Positions 16,862 through 24,619 of a stretch of DNA of 64,000 bases are shown in pieces. Both the position numbers and the translations under genes were made by a program. The DNA comes from Candidatus Saccharimonadota bacterium (GTDB lineage: Bacteria; Patescibacteriota; Saccharimonadia; Saccharimonadales; Saccharimonadaceae), in NCBI GenBank assembly GCA_017556795.1, contig JAFYLZ010000004.1:124001-188000 (forward strand). Reading direction: 5' to 3'. Below the pieces are notes generated by a model that searched no databases, was not told the origin of the DNA, and saw only the letters and a program-made list of their open reading frames with translations. Numbering within the stretch: the stretch's first letter is position 1; each line of letters begins with the position of its first letter.

Positions 16862-17519
16862 ATTCTTGGCCGAGAGGCTCGGTTTATCCAGGCGCGAAGC
16901 AGATGCCGCAATTGCTAGCGGCAAAGTTTTGATTAATGGTAAACCGGCGGCTCTAGGGGCCAGAGTTGACAAAGACACCGAAGTATGCTATAATAAAAAG
17001 GTAGTCCCACATGAGGTGGGCTTTTCTTATATCGCTTTCAATAAACCGGTTGGCTATGTTTGTTCGCGCCGGGCACAGGGTGAAACGCCGACGCTTTATT
17101 CCCTTTTGCCGGCTGATTTTCAGAAATTCAAGACCGTAGGTCGTCTTGATAAGGATTCTTCCGGCCTAATTCTTTTGACCAATGATGGCGATTTCGCTTT
17201 CGAGATGACGCACCCGAAATTTTATAAAGAAAAAGTCTACGAGGTTGAACTGGACCGCGAGCTAGAGCCTTTGCATCAGCAAATGATTGCCGATTTTGGT
17301 GTCGAGCTAGAAGACGGCACGTCGAAATTCGCTGTAGTGCGTAGCGGCGAGGGTCGCAAGAATTTCCAAGTGATTTTGAACGAAGGTCGCAACCGCCAGA
17401 TTCGTCGCACTTTTGCGGCGTTGGGATACAGAGTAGTCAAATTACACCGCATCCAATTCGGGCGTTACCAATTAGCCGGACTTGAGCCTGGCAAATATGA
17501 AGAAGTTAAGAAATATTAG
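16833..17519 (+). CDS. Ribosomal large-subunit pseudouridine synthase, RsuA/RluB family
   Basis: 228 residues: S4 RNA-binding domain (1-60, IRLNKFLAERLGLSRREAD) and a pseudouridine synthase core with catalytic Asp in GRLDKDSSGLILLTNDG and the NEGRNRQIRR motif. Homologs are 230-300 residues; RluB versus RsuA cannot be decided by eye. The start at 16833 overlaps the response regulator by 29 nt and has AAGGAG 7 nt upstream. It shares a 4-nt convergent overlap with the FtsA-like gene, with no terminator between. A TATAAT plus short hairpin and T-run lie inside this gene (16989-17026). Confidence 0.93.
   Translation: MQPQSIRLNKFLAERLGLSRREADAAIASGKVLINGKPAALGARVDKDTEVCYNKKVVPHEVGFSYIAFNKPVGYVCSRRAQGETPTLYSLLPADFQKFKTVGRLDKDSSGLILLTNDGDFAFEMTHPKFYKEKVYEVELDRELEPLHQQMIADFGVELEDGTSKFAVVRSGEGRKNFQVILNEGRNRQIRRTFAALGYRVVKLHRIQFGRYQLAGLEPGKYEEVKKY
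16989..17026 (+). promoter_or_regulatory. Internal -10 box followed directly by a terminator-like hairpin, inside a CDS
   Basis: TATAAT (16989-16994), then CCCAC-ATGAG-GTGGG (17005-17020 region) and CTTTTC. A start at about 17001 would produce a hairpin of about 25 nt and stop. It could equally be chance within codons. Confidence 0.3.
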
Positions 17520-18733
17520 TTTTGCAATAACTTGGCGAGTTTGGTGCGGAGGTTATTTTCGTCTGGCGCACTAGCGAGCGTGTCGACGCCGACGCGGAGC
17601 AAACCGAGTGCGGTGGCATAGGAATGGTCAATCGGGGTCTTGGTTTTATATGTAATACCTGGCAAAGTTGCTACGTCAATGATGTTGATGGTTGGGCGGC
17701 GTGAGAACGGCAGGTCTTGATACCAATCAGAAAGCGCAAGCATTTCTTGGAGTGGCATGAGGCTGGCGCCACCACCACAAAGCAGGACGTTGCGCGGTAA
17801 AACTTCGAGAGTATTGAAATCTTCTAGGGCAACTTCGACGCCGGTAATCCAAACGTTGAGGTTGCGCTCGACGGCTTTTTCGACTTTTGGTTTGATCTTA
17901 GCGTCGAGATTTTCGAGGTCGAGTTTGTAGCCTTCGGCAGTATCAAAATCAACGCCGAGCCCGTCGGCAATTTGCTTGGTAAAGCTGCGGCCACCAATCG
18001 AGAACATCCTGGTGCCATCAACGCCACCATCGTCTACGACGGCGATGTCGGTAGTGCCGCCACCGATGTCGATGACGATGCCAGAGAAGGTTGATTCGAG
18101 ATCGTCGCCGAGGCAAGCGCGGCAGACAGCGAATGGTTCAACTGCTACGGTAAGCAATTCAAGGTCGAGTTCGGCGCAGACTTTTTCAATAGCCGAAACG
18201 TGAATAAGTGGCGCAAAGGCGGTATAGAATTGAATAACAATGTCAGAACCCTTAAAACCAATTGGGTTAGAAATTTTGTAGCCGTCAATCGTGAGTGAAA
18301 CGATGGCGGAATTAATCAAGCGAACTTCAACGTTCTTATTGCCGGTTTCGAGCGCCACGGTTTTTCTAGCGGCTTCACCAGCGCGTTCCTGAACCTTGTT
18401 AATAATAATCGACATTTCATGATCGGTAATTGGCTTATTCGGGTTTTCGCGGTGATAACGCACGGTGGTCGTGGTGCCCTTGATGAGTTCACCAGCAATG
18501 CCGACGACAGCAAGCTTAGCGGTTTCGCCAGCTTCTTCTTCGGCGTCGAGCAGGGCTTTTTCGCAAACAGAAATTACGGCTGGAATATCAGCGATAGCAC
18601 CAGCAAAAATATTAGTCGGGGCCTGCTTAGCGCGGCCAACACCAATTACATCAAGCTCGCCTTTGCGGTTGGATTTTGCAATAACGGCTTTGACGAATTC
18701 GGTACCAATATCTAAAGCCAGGATAGTGCTCAT
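17516..18733 (-). CDS. FtsA/PilM-like actin-fold ATPase
   Basis: 405 residues of the ASKHA fold: phosphate-1 loop LALDIGTEFVKAVIA at the N-terminus, phosphate-2 VIDIGGGTTDIAVVDDGG near 227 and the adenosine motif LLCGGGASLMPL near 335. The SHS2 insertion at about 85-165 supports FtsA/PilM over MreB or DnaK. FtsA tethers FtsZ to the membrane, whereas PilM is the type IV pilus assembly ATPase. The C-terminus lacks a clear amphipathic membrane-targeting helix, and neither ftsZ nor pil genes lie in this window, so the choice is open. TATACT ends 6 nt before the ATG (leaderless). Confidence 0.8.
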   Translation of the reverse strand: MSTILALDIGTEFVKAVIAKSNRKGELDVIGVGRAKQAPTNIFAGAIADIPAVISVCEKALLDAEEEAGETAKLAVVGIAGELIKGTTTTVRYHRENPNKPITDHEMSIIINKVQERAGEAARKTVALETGNKNVEVRLINSAIVSLTIDGYKISNPIGFKGSDIVIQFYTAFAPLIHVSAIEKVCAELDLELLTVAVEPFAVCRACLGDDLESTFSGIVIDIGGGTTDIAVVDDGGVDGTRMFSIGGRSFTKQIADGLGVDFDTAEGYKLDLENLDAKIKPKVEKAVERNLNVWITGVEVALEDFNTLEVLPRNVLLCGGGASLMPLQEMLALSDWYQDLPFSRRPTINIIDVATLPGITYKTKTPIDHSYATALGLLRVGVDTLASAPDENNLRTKLAKLLQN

Positions 18734-18754
18734 ACTTAAAGTATAACACAGAAA

Positions 18755-20626
18755 TTATTCTAGAACAGCTTTGATGCGGCGAATGCCAGCAGCGGAAGAT
18801 TCTTCTTTGACGATCTTGAATGAATTAAGAACGCCGGTATGCTCAACGTGTGGGCCGCCACAGACCTCGCGGGAGACCGGATCGTTCTCGTCGCCGATGG
18901 TGTAGACGGTAAGCATGTCTGGATATTTATCCCAGAATTGGCCGTGGGCTTTCAAAGTGTTTTTAGCAAATTCTTTTTCGTATTCGGCGTGGACGACTGG
19001 CAGATCGGCCTTGATCCATTCGTTGACTTGAGCCTCGACTTTGCTGAGTTCTTCCTCGGTCATTTTGTGGTCGAGATTGAAGTCGAAACGGACACGTTCG
19101 GAAGTAATATTGGAGCCTTTTTGGCAGATTGATGGATCGACTAATTTTTGCAAAGCAGCAAGCAATAAATGGCAGGCGGTGTGATATTTGACGGTTTGTT
19201 CGCCGTGGTCTTCGAGACCGCCCTTGAACATGCCTTTTGAAGCGGTTTTGCTGCGTTCGCGTTGTTCGGCGAGGGCAGCTTCAAATTCTTGCTGATAATT
19301 GTCGGAAAGTTTGATGTTCTCGCGATAGCATTCCTCGATTGAGAGTTCGAGTGGGAAGCCGTAGGTGTCCTGGAGTTTAAACAAATCGGCACCAGTCAAA
19401 GATTTACCGAGTTTTTTGAGCTCGCGGAGGCCTTTATTAAGAGTTTGGCGGAAAGCGCGTTCTTCTTTTTCGAGAACGGCGAGAGCGTCATTGCGATGGC
19501 TCAGGATGTCATCTTTTAGTTCGGTGTAGTTTCCGGCGATGACTGGAACAATGGTTGGCAAAAAATTATCGGCGATACCAAGATCGAGGGCACGCAAAAT
19601 AGCACGGCGAATGAAGCGGCGAAGCGCGTAGCCCTGAGCCTTGTTGGATGGGGTGAGACCCTGCGCGGCGAGCAAGTAAGCGCCACGTAGATGATCGGCA
19701 ATAATGCGCATTTCGTCGGTGTTGGTGTCGTAGGATTTGCCGGACAATTCTTCGAGTTTTTTGATGATTGGTTGCATCAAAGAAATCTTAAAGACGTCAA
19801 AGCTATTAATCGAAGCGGCAGTGATGCGCTCTAAGCCACCACCAAAGTCGACGTTCTTTTTCTCGAGTTCTTCAAAAGTGCCGTCGTCTTTTCGGCGATA
19901 TTGCATGAAGACTTGGTTGCCAATTTCCATGAAGCGGGCGCCATCCGAAGCTGGGTGAGCGAGGCCGTATTTTTCAACGTCTTGCTTGTCTTCGCCAAAA
20001 TCATAAAAAACTTCAGAGTCTGGACCACATGGGTCGCCGAGCGGAGTGGTTTCGATGCCACCGCCACGGCTCCACCAGTTTTCGTGGTCGTCGTAGAAGA
20101 AAATGTGTTCGCCTGGTTTGATGCCGCGCTTGTCGCCTTCCTCGGCGGAGCCGATTTCGGCAATTTTAGCGTCGATGCCGGCTTCTTTAAAGACGGTCTG
20201 CCAAATTGTGGCAGCTTCTTCATCTTTTGGAATGCCATATTTTTCGTTGCCAATAAAACAAGTGACGTAGATTTTGTTTGGATCGAGGCCGATTTCCTTA
20301 GTTAAGAATTCGAAGAAATTGCGAATTTGTTCTTCTTTGAAGTAATCGCCAAGGGACCAGTTACCGAGCATTTCAAAAACGGTTGTGTGGCGTGGGTCGC
20401 CAACATCTTCGATGTCTTGCAAGCGAAGTGAAGGTTGGGAGTCGGTCAGTCTAGTGCCGGCTGGGTGGGTTTTGCCAAGCAAATATGGCAAAAGTGGCTG
20501 CATGCCAGAGCCGGTAAAGAGCGTAGTTGGGTCGTTTTCGAGCACGAGTGGTGCTGGCGCAATGACTTGATGGCCTTTTTTAACTTGAAAATCTAAAAAT
20601 TTTTGACGAACTTCATTTGCATTCAT
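18755..20626 (-). CDS. alaS: Alanyl-tRNA synthetase, short form lacking the C-terminal domain
   Basis: 623 residues against about 870 in most bacteria. The class II catalytic core is complete (LFTGSGMQPLLPYLLG, TVFEMLGNWSLGDYF, GGGLERITA), as is the middle domain. The editing domain that clears Ser/Gly mischarging keeps its zinc ligands (HTACHLL near 495 and CGGPHVEHTG near 594). The protein stops at RRIKAVLE, where other AlaRS continue into the oligomerising DHHA1/C-Ala domain. No frameshift is evident, and the next gene starts a separate frame. TATAAT (20634-20639) is 7 nt before the ATG. Confidence 0.93.
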   Translation of the reverse strand: MNANEVRQKFLDFQVKKGHQVIAPAPLVLENDPTTLFTGSGMQPLLPYLLGKTHPAGTRLTDSQPSLRLQDIEDVGDPRHTTVFEMLGNWSLGDYFKEEQIRNFFEFLTKEIGLDPNKIYVTCFIGNEKYGIPKDEEAATIWQTVFKEAGIDAKIAEIGSAEEGDKRGIKPGEHIFFYDDHENWWSRGGGIETTPLGDPCGPDSEVFYDFGEDKQDVEKYGLAHPASDGARFMEIGNQVFMQYRRKDDGTFEELEKKNVDFGGGLERITAASINSFDVFKISLMQPIIKKLEELSGKSYDTNTDEMRIIADHLRGAYLLAAQGLTPSNKAQGYALRRFIRRAILRALDLGIADNFLPTIVPVIAGNYTELKDDILSHRNDALAVLEKEERAFRQTLNKGLRELKKLGKSLTGADLFKLQDTYGFPLELSIEECYRENIKLSDNYQQEFEAALAEQRERSKTASKGMFKGGLEDHGEQTVKYHTACHLLLAALQKLVDPSICQKGSNITSERVRFDFNLDHKMTEEELSKVEAQVNEWIKADLPVVHAEYEKEFAKNTLKAHGQFWDKYPDMLTVYTIGDENDPVSREVCGGPHVEHTGVLNSFKIVKEESSAAGIRRIKAVLE

Positions 20627-20644
20627 AGAGATAATTATACCACA

Positions 20645-21679
20645 TTAATCAATAATTCCGCCGCCAAGACAAATCTGGTCGTCGTAGATAACGACGGATT
20701 GGCCGGAGGCTGGACGTTTGACTTCGTTTTTGAAAATAATCTTTTTACCATCGAATTTAGCTTCGATAAGTGGCGCGCGGTGGCGAAGGCGCACTAAAAC
20801 TTTTTCTGGAGTTTTGTCGCAGCGCAGAACGACGTCTTTGAGTGGTAATTCTTTGGTCCACAAATTGTCGTCATTCAAATTGCGCGAAACGTAAACGATA
20901 TTTTTGTCCAAATCTTTTTTCACGACGTAGTATGGCAAACCGCCGCCAATGTAGAGGCCGTGGCGCTGGCCGATGGTGTAGAAAATGGCACCTTCGTGAT
21001 GACCGAGTACGGTTTCGGTTTCGATCTCGCGGATTTCGCCCGGCTTAATATCGATGTATTCTTTCAGAAAATCTTTCATGCCGACTTCGCCGACAAAACA
21101 GACACCCATCGATTCTTTTTTGTAGGCATTGTGTAGATTGTTTTTCTCGGCGAGTTTTTTGACGTCCGGCTTCAACATGTCGCCAATTGGAAAAAGCGTG
21201 TGCTCGAGCGATTCTTTGGAAATGCGATAAAGGAAGTAGGTTTGATCCTTGTTATCGTCGGTGGCGCGAAGCAAATTTTTGCCATCGGTTTTGGCGTAGT
21301 GGCCGGTGGCAATGTAGTCGCCGCCGCGGCGCATGGCTTCTTCGTAGAACATTTTAAACTTAATTTCTTGGTTGCACATGATGTCCGGATTTGGCGTGTT
21401 GCCTTTTTTGAATTCGTCGAGCATGTAGTCGACGACGCGTTTTTTGTAGGCATCTTCAAAATCCCAAACTTCAAAATCAAGGTCGAGTTTGGTGGCGACG
21501 CGTTTGGCGTCGGCGAGGTCTTCGGCCCATGGACACTTCATGCCCGGAAGATCCTTAGACCAGTTTTTCATGTAGACGCCGATGACGTTGTAGCCTTGCT
21601 CCTTCAAAATTAAGGCCGACACGCTGGAATCGACGCCGCCGCTCATGCCAAGATAGACGGTTTTATTTGCGGCGCTCAT
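20645..21679 (-). CDS. mnmA: tRNA-specific 2-thiouridylase MnmA
   Basis: Places sulfur on U34 of Lys, Glu and Gln tRNAs. 344 residues: PP-loop SGGVDSSVSALIL at residue 14, the first catalytic Cys in DIMCNQEIKF, and the second Cys in ESMGVCFVGEVGMKDFL, followed by the C-terminal beta-barrel ending DQICLGGGIID. Slightly shorter than the usual 355-370. It overlaps the upstream cysteine desulfurase gene by 17 nt, which fits direct sulfur supply from that enzyme; no TusA-E relay is present in the window. Confidence 0.95.
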   Translation of the reverse strand: MSAANKTVYLGMSGGVDSSVSALILKEQGYNVIGVYMKNWSKDLPGMKCPWAEDLADAKRVATKLDLDFEVWDFEDAYKKRVVDYMLDEFKKGNTPNPDIMCNQEIKFKMFYEEAMRRGGDYIATGHYAKTDGKNLLRATDDNKDQTYFLYRISKESLEHTLFPIGDMLKPDVKKLAEKNNLHNAYKKESMGVCFVGEVGMKDFLKEYIDIKPGEIREIETETVLGHHEGAIFYTIGQRHGLYIGGGLPYYVVKKDLDKNIVYVSRNLNDDNLWTKELPLKDVVLRCDKTPEKVLVRLRHRAPLIEAKFDGKKIIFKNEVKRPASGQSVVIYDDQICLGGGIID

Positions 21680-22802
21680 ATTCTTCCTTTACCACGCGGT
21701 TAATAATTTCCGCGGCCTGCTTGATATTTTCTTCGTCGTTTAATTCGCCGAGCGACAAGCGGAGTGAGCCGGCGATCTCTTCGTCGGTGAGGCCAATAGC
21801 AGCGAGAGTGTGGGATTTTTGGCCTTTTGATGCGGCGCAAGCGGCGCCGGTTGAGACGTAGACTTCGGCTTCTTCAAGTTTAAAAATTAAACGCTCGGCA
21901 TCGAGGCCCGGGAATGAGACTGGACAGAAGTTGGCAAGCTGATGTTTAGTAGAACCGAGGAAAATTGGCTCGACGGTTCCCTTTTTCAATTCATCGCGGA
22001 GAATTTTGACGAGCTTTTCGTATTTTTTGCGGTTGCCGTTTAGATGCTCTTTGGCTTCTCTGAAAGCGGTCGCAAAACCAATCACGCCGGCGACGTTTTC
22101 GGTGCCGGAGCGCAAGCCGTTTTCTTGGCCACCGCCAAAAATCAGTGGCTTCAAACGTACGTCATGCGAGAGATAAAGCGCGCCAACGCCTTTTGGTCCG
22201 TAGACTTTGGCGGAATTGACCGTAAGCAAATCGACGCCGAGGCGCGAGACGTTGATGTCAAGTAGATTCATAGCTTGTGAGGCGTCGGAATGGAGGAAAA
22301 TCGGCGTTTTGTCGCCAGCGGCCAAGCGGCGTTCGCGTTCGGCGCGAATCAAGCTGGCAATTTCGGCGAGTGGCTGGATGGTGCCGAGCTCGTTGTTTGC
22401 GAGGGCGACCGAAACTAGTTCCACGTCAGCGGAAAGCTTCTTTTTGAAATCATTCAAATCGACTAGGCCATTTTTTAAAACGGCGATTTCTTCGTAATTG
22501 TAGTTTTTGGCAACATTCAAGACTGAATCATGCTCGGTGGCAAGCACTAGGCATTTTTTCTTGATCAGTGAAAAAGCCAGGTTGTTGGCTTCGGTAGCGC
22601 CGGAAGTGATGACGAGATCGTTATTTTTGGCGCCAACGCAGTGAGCGATGGTCGATTTGGCGTCTTCGTAAGCAGCGCGAACTTTTTTGGCCGGCAAATA
22701 AGCAGCGGAAGGATTAAAAAAGTCATCCGCAAAGTATGGTTGCATTGCGGTGAGGGCCTTTTTGGAAACCGGCGTCGCGGCAGCGTGATCAAGATAAATC
22801 AT
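21663..22802 (-). CDS. Cysteine desulfurase, IscS/NifS type
   Basis: PLP enzyme that moves sulfur from cysteine to a carrier. 379 residues; it opens IYLDHAAATPVSKKAL, the PLP-lysine is in LTVNSAKVYGPKGVGAL, and the catalytic loop Cys is in STGAACAASKGQKSHTL. The AACAA loop marks the class I (IscS/NifS) group rather than SufS. The 17-nt overlap with mnmA makes tRNA thiolation its likely main job. TATAAT (22810-22815) is 7 nt before the ATG. A second, class II-type desulfurase lies at 50579-51742. Confidence 0.93.
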   Translation of the reverse strand: MIYLDHAAATPVSKKALTAMQPYFADDFFNPSAAYLPAKKVRAAYEDAKSTIAHCVGAKNNDLVITSGATEANNLAFSLIKKKCLVLATEHDSVLNVAKNYNYEEIAVLKNGLVDLNDFKKKLSADVELVSVALANNELGTIQPLAEIASLIRAERERRLAAGDKTPIFLHSDASQAMNLLDINVSRLGVDLLTVNSAKVYGPKGVGALYLSHDVRLKPLIFGGGQENGLRSGTENVAGVIGFATAFREAKEHLNGNRKKYEKLVKILRDELKKGTVEPIFLGSTKHQLANFCPVSFPGLDAERLIFKLEEAEVYVSTGAACAASKGQKSHTLAAIGLTDEEIAGSLRLSLGELNDEENIKQAAEIINRVVKEEYERRK

Positions 22803-22827
22803 ATCTTATATTATAACATAATTTTGA

Positions 22828-22866
22828 TAAAAATAAAGAATAGACCCCGCAAGGTCTATTCTTTTG
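22828..22866 (-). terminator. Terminator after the small anchored protein gene
   Basis: AAGAATAGACC (22836-22846) pairs perfectly with GGTCTATTCTT (22853-22863); the A-rich flank gives a U-run on the minus strand. Confidence 0.85.
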
Positions 22867-22868
22867 AA

Positions 22869-23282
22869 TTACTCAGTTGTTTCGGCTGGTTGCTCGGTTT
22901 TTGCGACGGCCTTAAAGGTGATTTCCTTGTCGCCGGAAGTGAGTTTGAGCGTCTTGGCGCCACGATCGATGGAATAAGTATATTCGTCTTCTACATCATA
23001 AAACCATTTGGTCTCGATTTTGAGCGTGTTGCCCTCGGTTGCCCAGAGAAAATCGTAGTCATTAATGTGGCCATTGGTCGTGAGCGAACCTTTGCCGATT
23101 TCGGTGAAATTCCAGACGACATTTTCGGCATCAACTTCTACCCATTCGCCATTTTCGACGAGGAACTCCGCGTCGCGCGTGTCTGGCTGCTTTAAAATTT
23201 TGAATAAAAGATAGCCCGCACCGCAAAGCAATGTGATGAGGCCGATAATAAATATGATGATGGCAAGACGTTTCTTTTTCAT
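22869..23282 (-). CDS. Small membrane-anchored protein with beta-rich outer domain
   Basis: 137 residues, unrecognised family. The N-terminus is a basic start plus one hydrophobic helix (about 7-29, AIIIFIIGLITLLCGAGYLL). The rest is predicted outside: repeated short strands with aromatic and Gly residues (GHINDYDFLWATEGNTLKI, then YTYSIDRGAKTLKL) resembling the YDFSGDTL-type repeats seen in small lipoprotein-like DUFs. There is no lipobox. TAAAAT ends 6 nt before the ATG (leaderless), and the gene has its own terminator. Confidence 0.8.
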   Translation of the reverse strand: MKKKRLAIIIFIIGLITLLCGAGYLLFKILKQPDTRDAEFLVENGEWVEVDAENVVWNFTEIGKGSLTTNGHINDYDFLWATEGNTLKIETKWFYDVEDEYTYSIDRGAKTLKLTSGDKEITFKAVAKTEQPAETTE

Positions 23283-23303
23283 AGTTTCATTTTAGCATAA
23301 GTT

Positions 23304-24032
23304 TTAAATGCCAAAAAGATTAAGCACGTTTTTGGAGGTGATTTCGGCAACTTCTTCTTTGTTTGTGGCGGTTTTTTCGGCTAACCACTCGGCAATTTCT
23401 TTGATATAAGCCGGCTCGTTTTTGGTGCCGCGATATGGAGTTGGGGCCAGGAACGGTGCATCGGTCTCGAGAATAATGCGCTCGAGCGGTGGCGTTGGTA
23501 GGGTGGAATAGGTAGCGAGGCCGTTTACGCCAACGTAGAAATTAGTTTCGTTCAAAATGCGCTTCAAAGTCTTTTTGCTGTCCGAAAAAGAGTGCATGAC
23601 GCCTCTGATTTCTGGGAAATTTTGAATGATAGCGAAGAAATCGTCAAAAGCCTCGCGAATATGGAAACTGACCGGGAGGTTTTTGTCCTGAGCTAGCTGC
23701 AAAAGTTGTTCGAATAGCTTGATTTGATCCTCGCGGGTTTCTGGCGAATAGTGATAATCGAGGCCGATTTCACCGATTCCGACGAGTTTGGCGCTGCCGG
23801 TTGGCTTCTCGACGGCGAATTTTTGGCATTCGCTCGGATGGATGCCATAGGTATAGAAAACGTTGTCATGTTTTTCGGCAAAAGTGCGGGCGGTTTCAGA
23901 GTCGTTTGGGTCGGTACCGATGCAGATGATTTTGGTGACGCCGGCTGCGGCAGCTTTTTTGATGGCCTGCTCGGCCTCTTTTTCGGTAAAGAATTCGCGG
24001 TCGTGCAAGTGGCAATGAGAATCAATTAACAT
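23304..24032 (-). CDS. tatD: TatD-family metal-dependent hydrolase (DNase)
   Basis: 242 residues of the amidohydrolase-type TIM barrel: metal site DSHCHLHD at the N-terminus, GEIGLDYHY near 88, SFHIREAFDDF near 125 and GVMHSFSDS near 147, with ETDAPFLAPTPYRG near 190. TatD proteins are 3'-5' exonucleases and D-aminoacyl-tRNA deacylase-like enzymes in DNA repair or turnover. TATAAT (24039-24044) ends 6 nt before the ATG. It is often next to metG or rsmA; here it stands alone. Confidence 0.93.
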   Translation of the reverse strand: MLIDSHCHLHDREFFTEKEAEQAIKKAAAAGVTKIICIGTDPNDSETARTFAEKHDNVFYTYGIHPSECQKFAVEKPTGSAKLVGIGEIGLDYHYSPETREDQIKLFEQLLQLAQDKNLPVSFHIREAFDDFFAIIQNFPEIRGVMHSFSDSKKTLKRILNETNFYVGVNGLATYSTLPTPPLERIILETDAPFLAPTPYRGTKNEPAYIKEIAEWLAEKTATNKEEVAEITSKNVLNLFGI

Positions 24033-24045
24033 ATTTTTATTATAA

Positions 24046-24072
24046 CAGAAAAGCCCCGCGAGGGGCGGGGCT
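24046..24072 (-). terminator. GC-rich terminator facing tatD
   Basis: AGCCCCGC (24052-24059) pairs with GCGGGGCT (24065-24072), followed by TTTT on the minus strand. It would stop minus-strand readthrough from typA just before the tatD promoter. Confidence 0.8.
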
Positions 24073-24253
24073 AGACTGAGTTAAGGTGTTTTTAGAGCTT
24101 TCGGCATCGAGTATGATTTCGTTTAATGTGCGTTTCAGTTTTTTACTTTTTGTCTAGATTAACAGGGGTGGCGATGGTGGCTATAATGGGTGGATTTTAA
24201 AATGGTTAAGATTAGGTATTGATTTTTTCTACAAAATGGTGTATAATATGTAG
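24073..24253 (+). promoter_or_regulatory. Tandem promoters for the 24254-24608 RNA
   Basis: Two near-consensus promoters point rightwards, each with a 17-nt spacer: TTAACA (24159-24164) with TATAAT (24182-24187), and TTGATT (24219-24224) with TATAAT (24242-24247). No open frame of note lies between them. The stretch 24073-24158 shows nothing beyond a CTAGAC/GTCTAG pair (24071-24076, 24152-24157). Confidence 0.7.
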
Positions 24254-24608
24254 TACGGTGTATGAGTTATGCCTTTGTTCTTTGTCAGCTAGTTCGATAG
24301 CAGGCTTTCCAAAACCTGCCATCTCTATCCCTCTATGATAAGCGCTGAGAGCACTTACTGCTAAAAGAATTCACTATTCCAATGTGTGCTCTCGAAAACC
24401 AAACTTCTTGTTCCAGAAGACGTTGGCCGGTCGCTTTATTTTCCTTTTAAACATTCGCATTTGAGCGTCAGTTGCCAGTTGCCGTTTAAAAGGGCCTCCT
24501 TTCATGACTGTCCAACAATAAATCCAAATTCCGAAAAACACCTACTAGACAAGAACAATTTTAACTCATCACTAATATCTGCCCCGTGGCTTAGCTACGG
24601 GGCTTTCT
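24254..24608 (+). ncRNA. Unassigned structured RNA of about 350 nt with closing helix and terminator
   Basis: Starts downstream of two promoters and ends at an intrinsic terminator. The ends pair: ATGAGTTA (24262-24269) with TAACTCAT (24562-24569), continued by TTGTTCTTTGTC (24275-24286) with GACAAGAACAA (24548-24558), one bulge. Inside are hairpins GCAGG/CCTGC (24300-24319), GAGAGCAC/GTGCTCTC (24347-24393), CTTCT/AGAAG (24404-24419) and a 10-bp CCTTTTAAAC/GTTTAAAAGG (24443-24493). CCTCCTTTC (24495-24503) equals the usual 16S anti-Shine-Dalgarno tail. Signature sequences of RNase P, tmRNA and SRP RNA were looked for and not seen. No convincing protein frame. Confidence 0.7.
24581..24608 (+). 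terminator. Terminator of the structured RNA
   Basis: GCCCCGTGG-CTTAG-CTACGGGGC (24581-24603) followed by TTTCTCTT on the plus strand; the minus-strand side lacks a U-run, so it belongs to the RNA and not to typA. Confidence 0.8.
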
Positions 24609-24619
24609 CTTGCTCTAAA

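Noticed and set aside
24254-24608. tmRNA, RNase P RNA or SRP RNA
   Set aside because: No GGAUUCGAC/tag frame/tRNA-like 3' end, no GAGGAAAGUC or AGAUGAAU core, and no GUCAGGUCCGGAAGGAAGC-type SRP loop on either strand.
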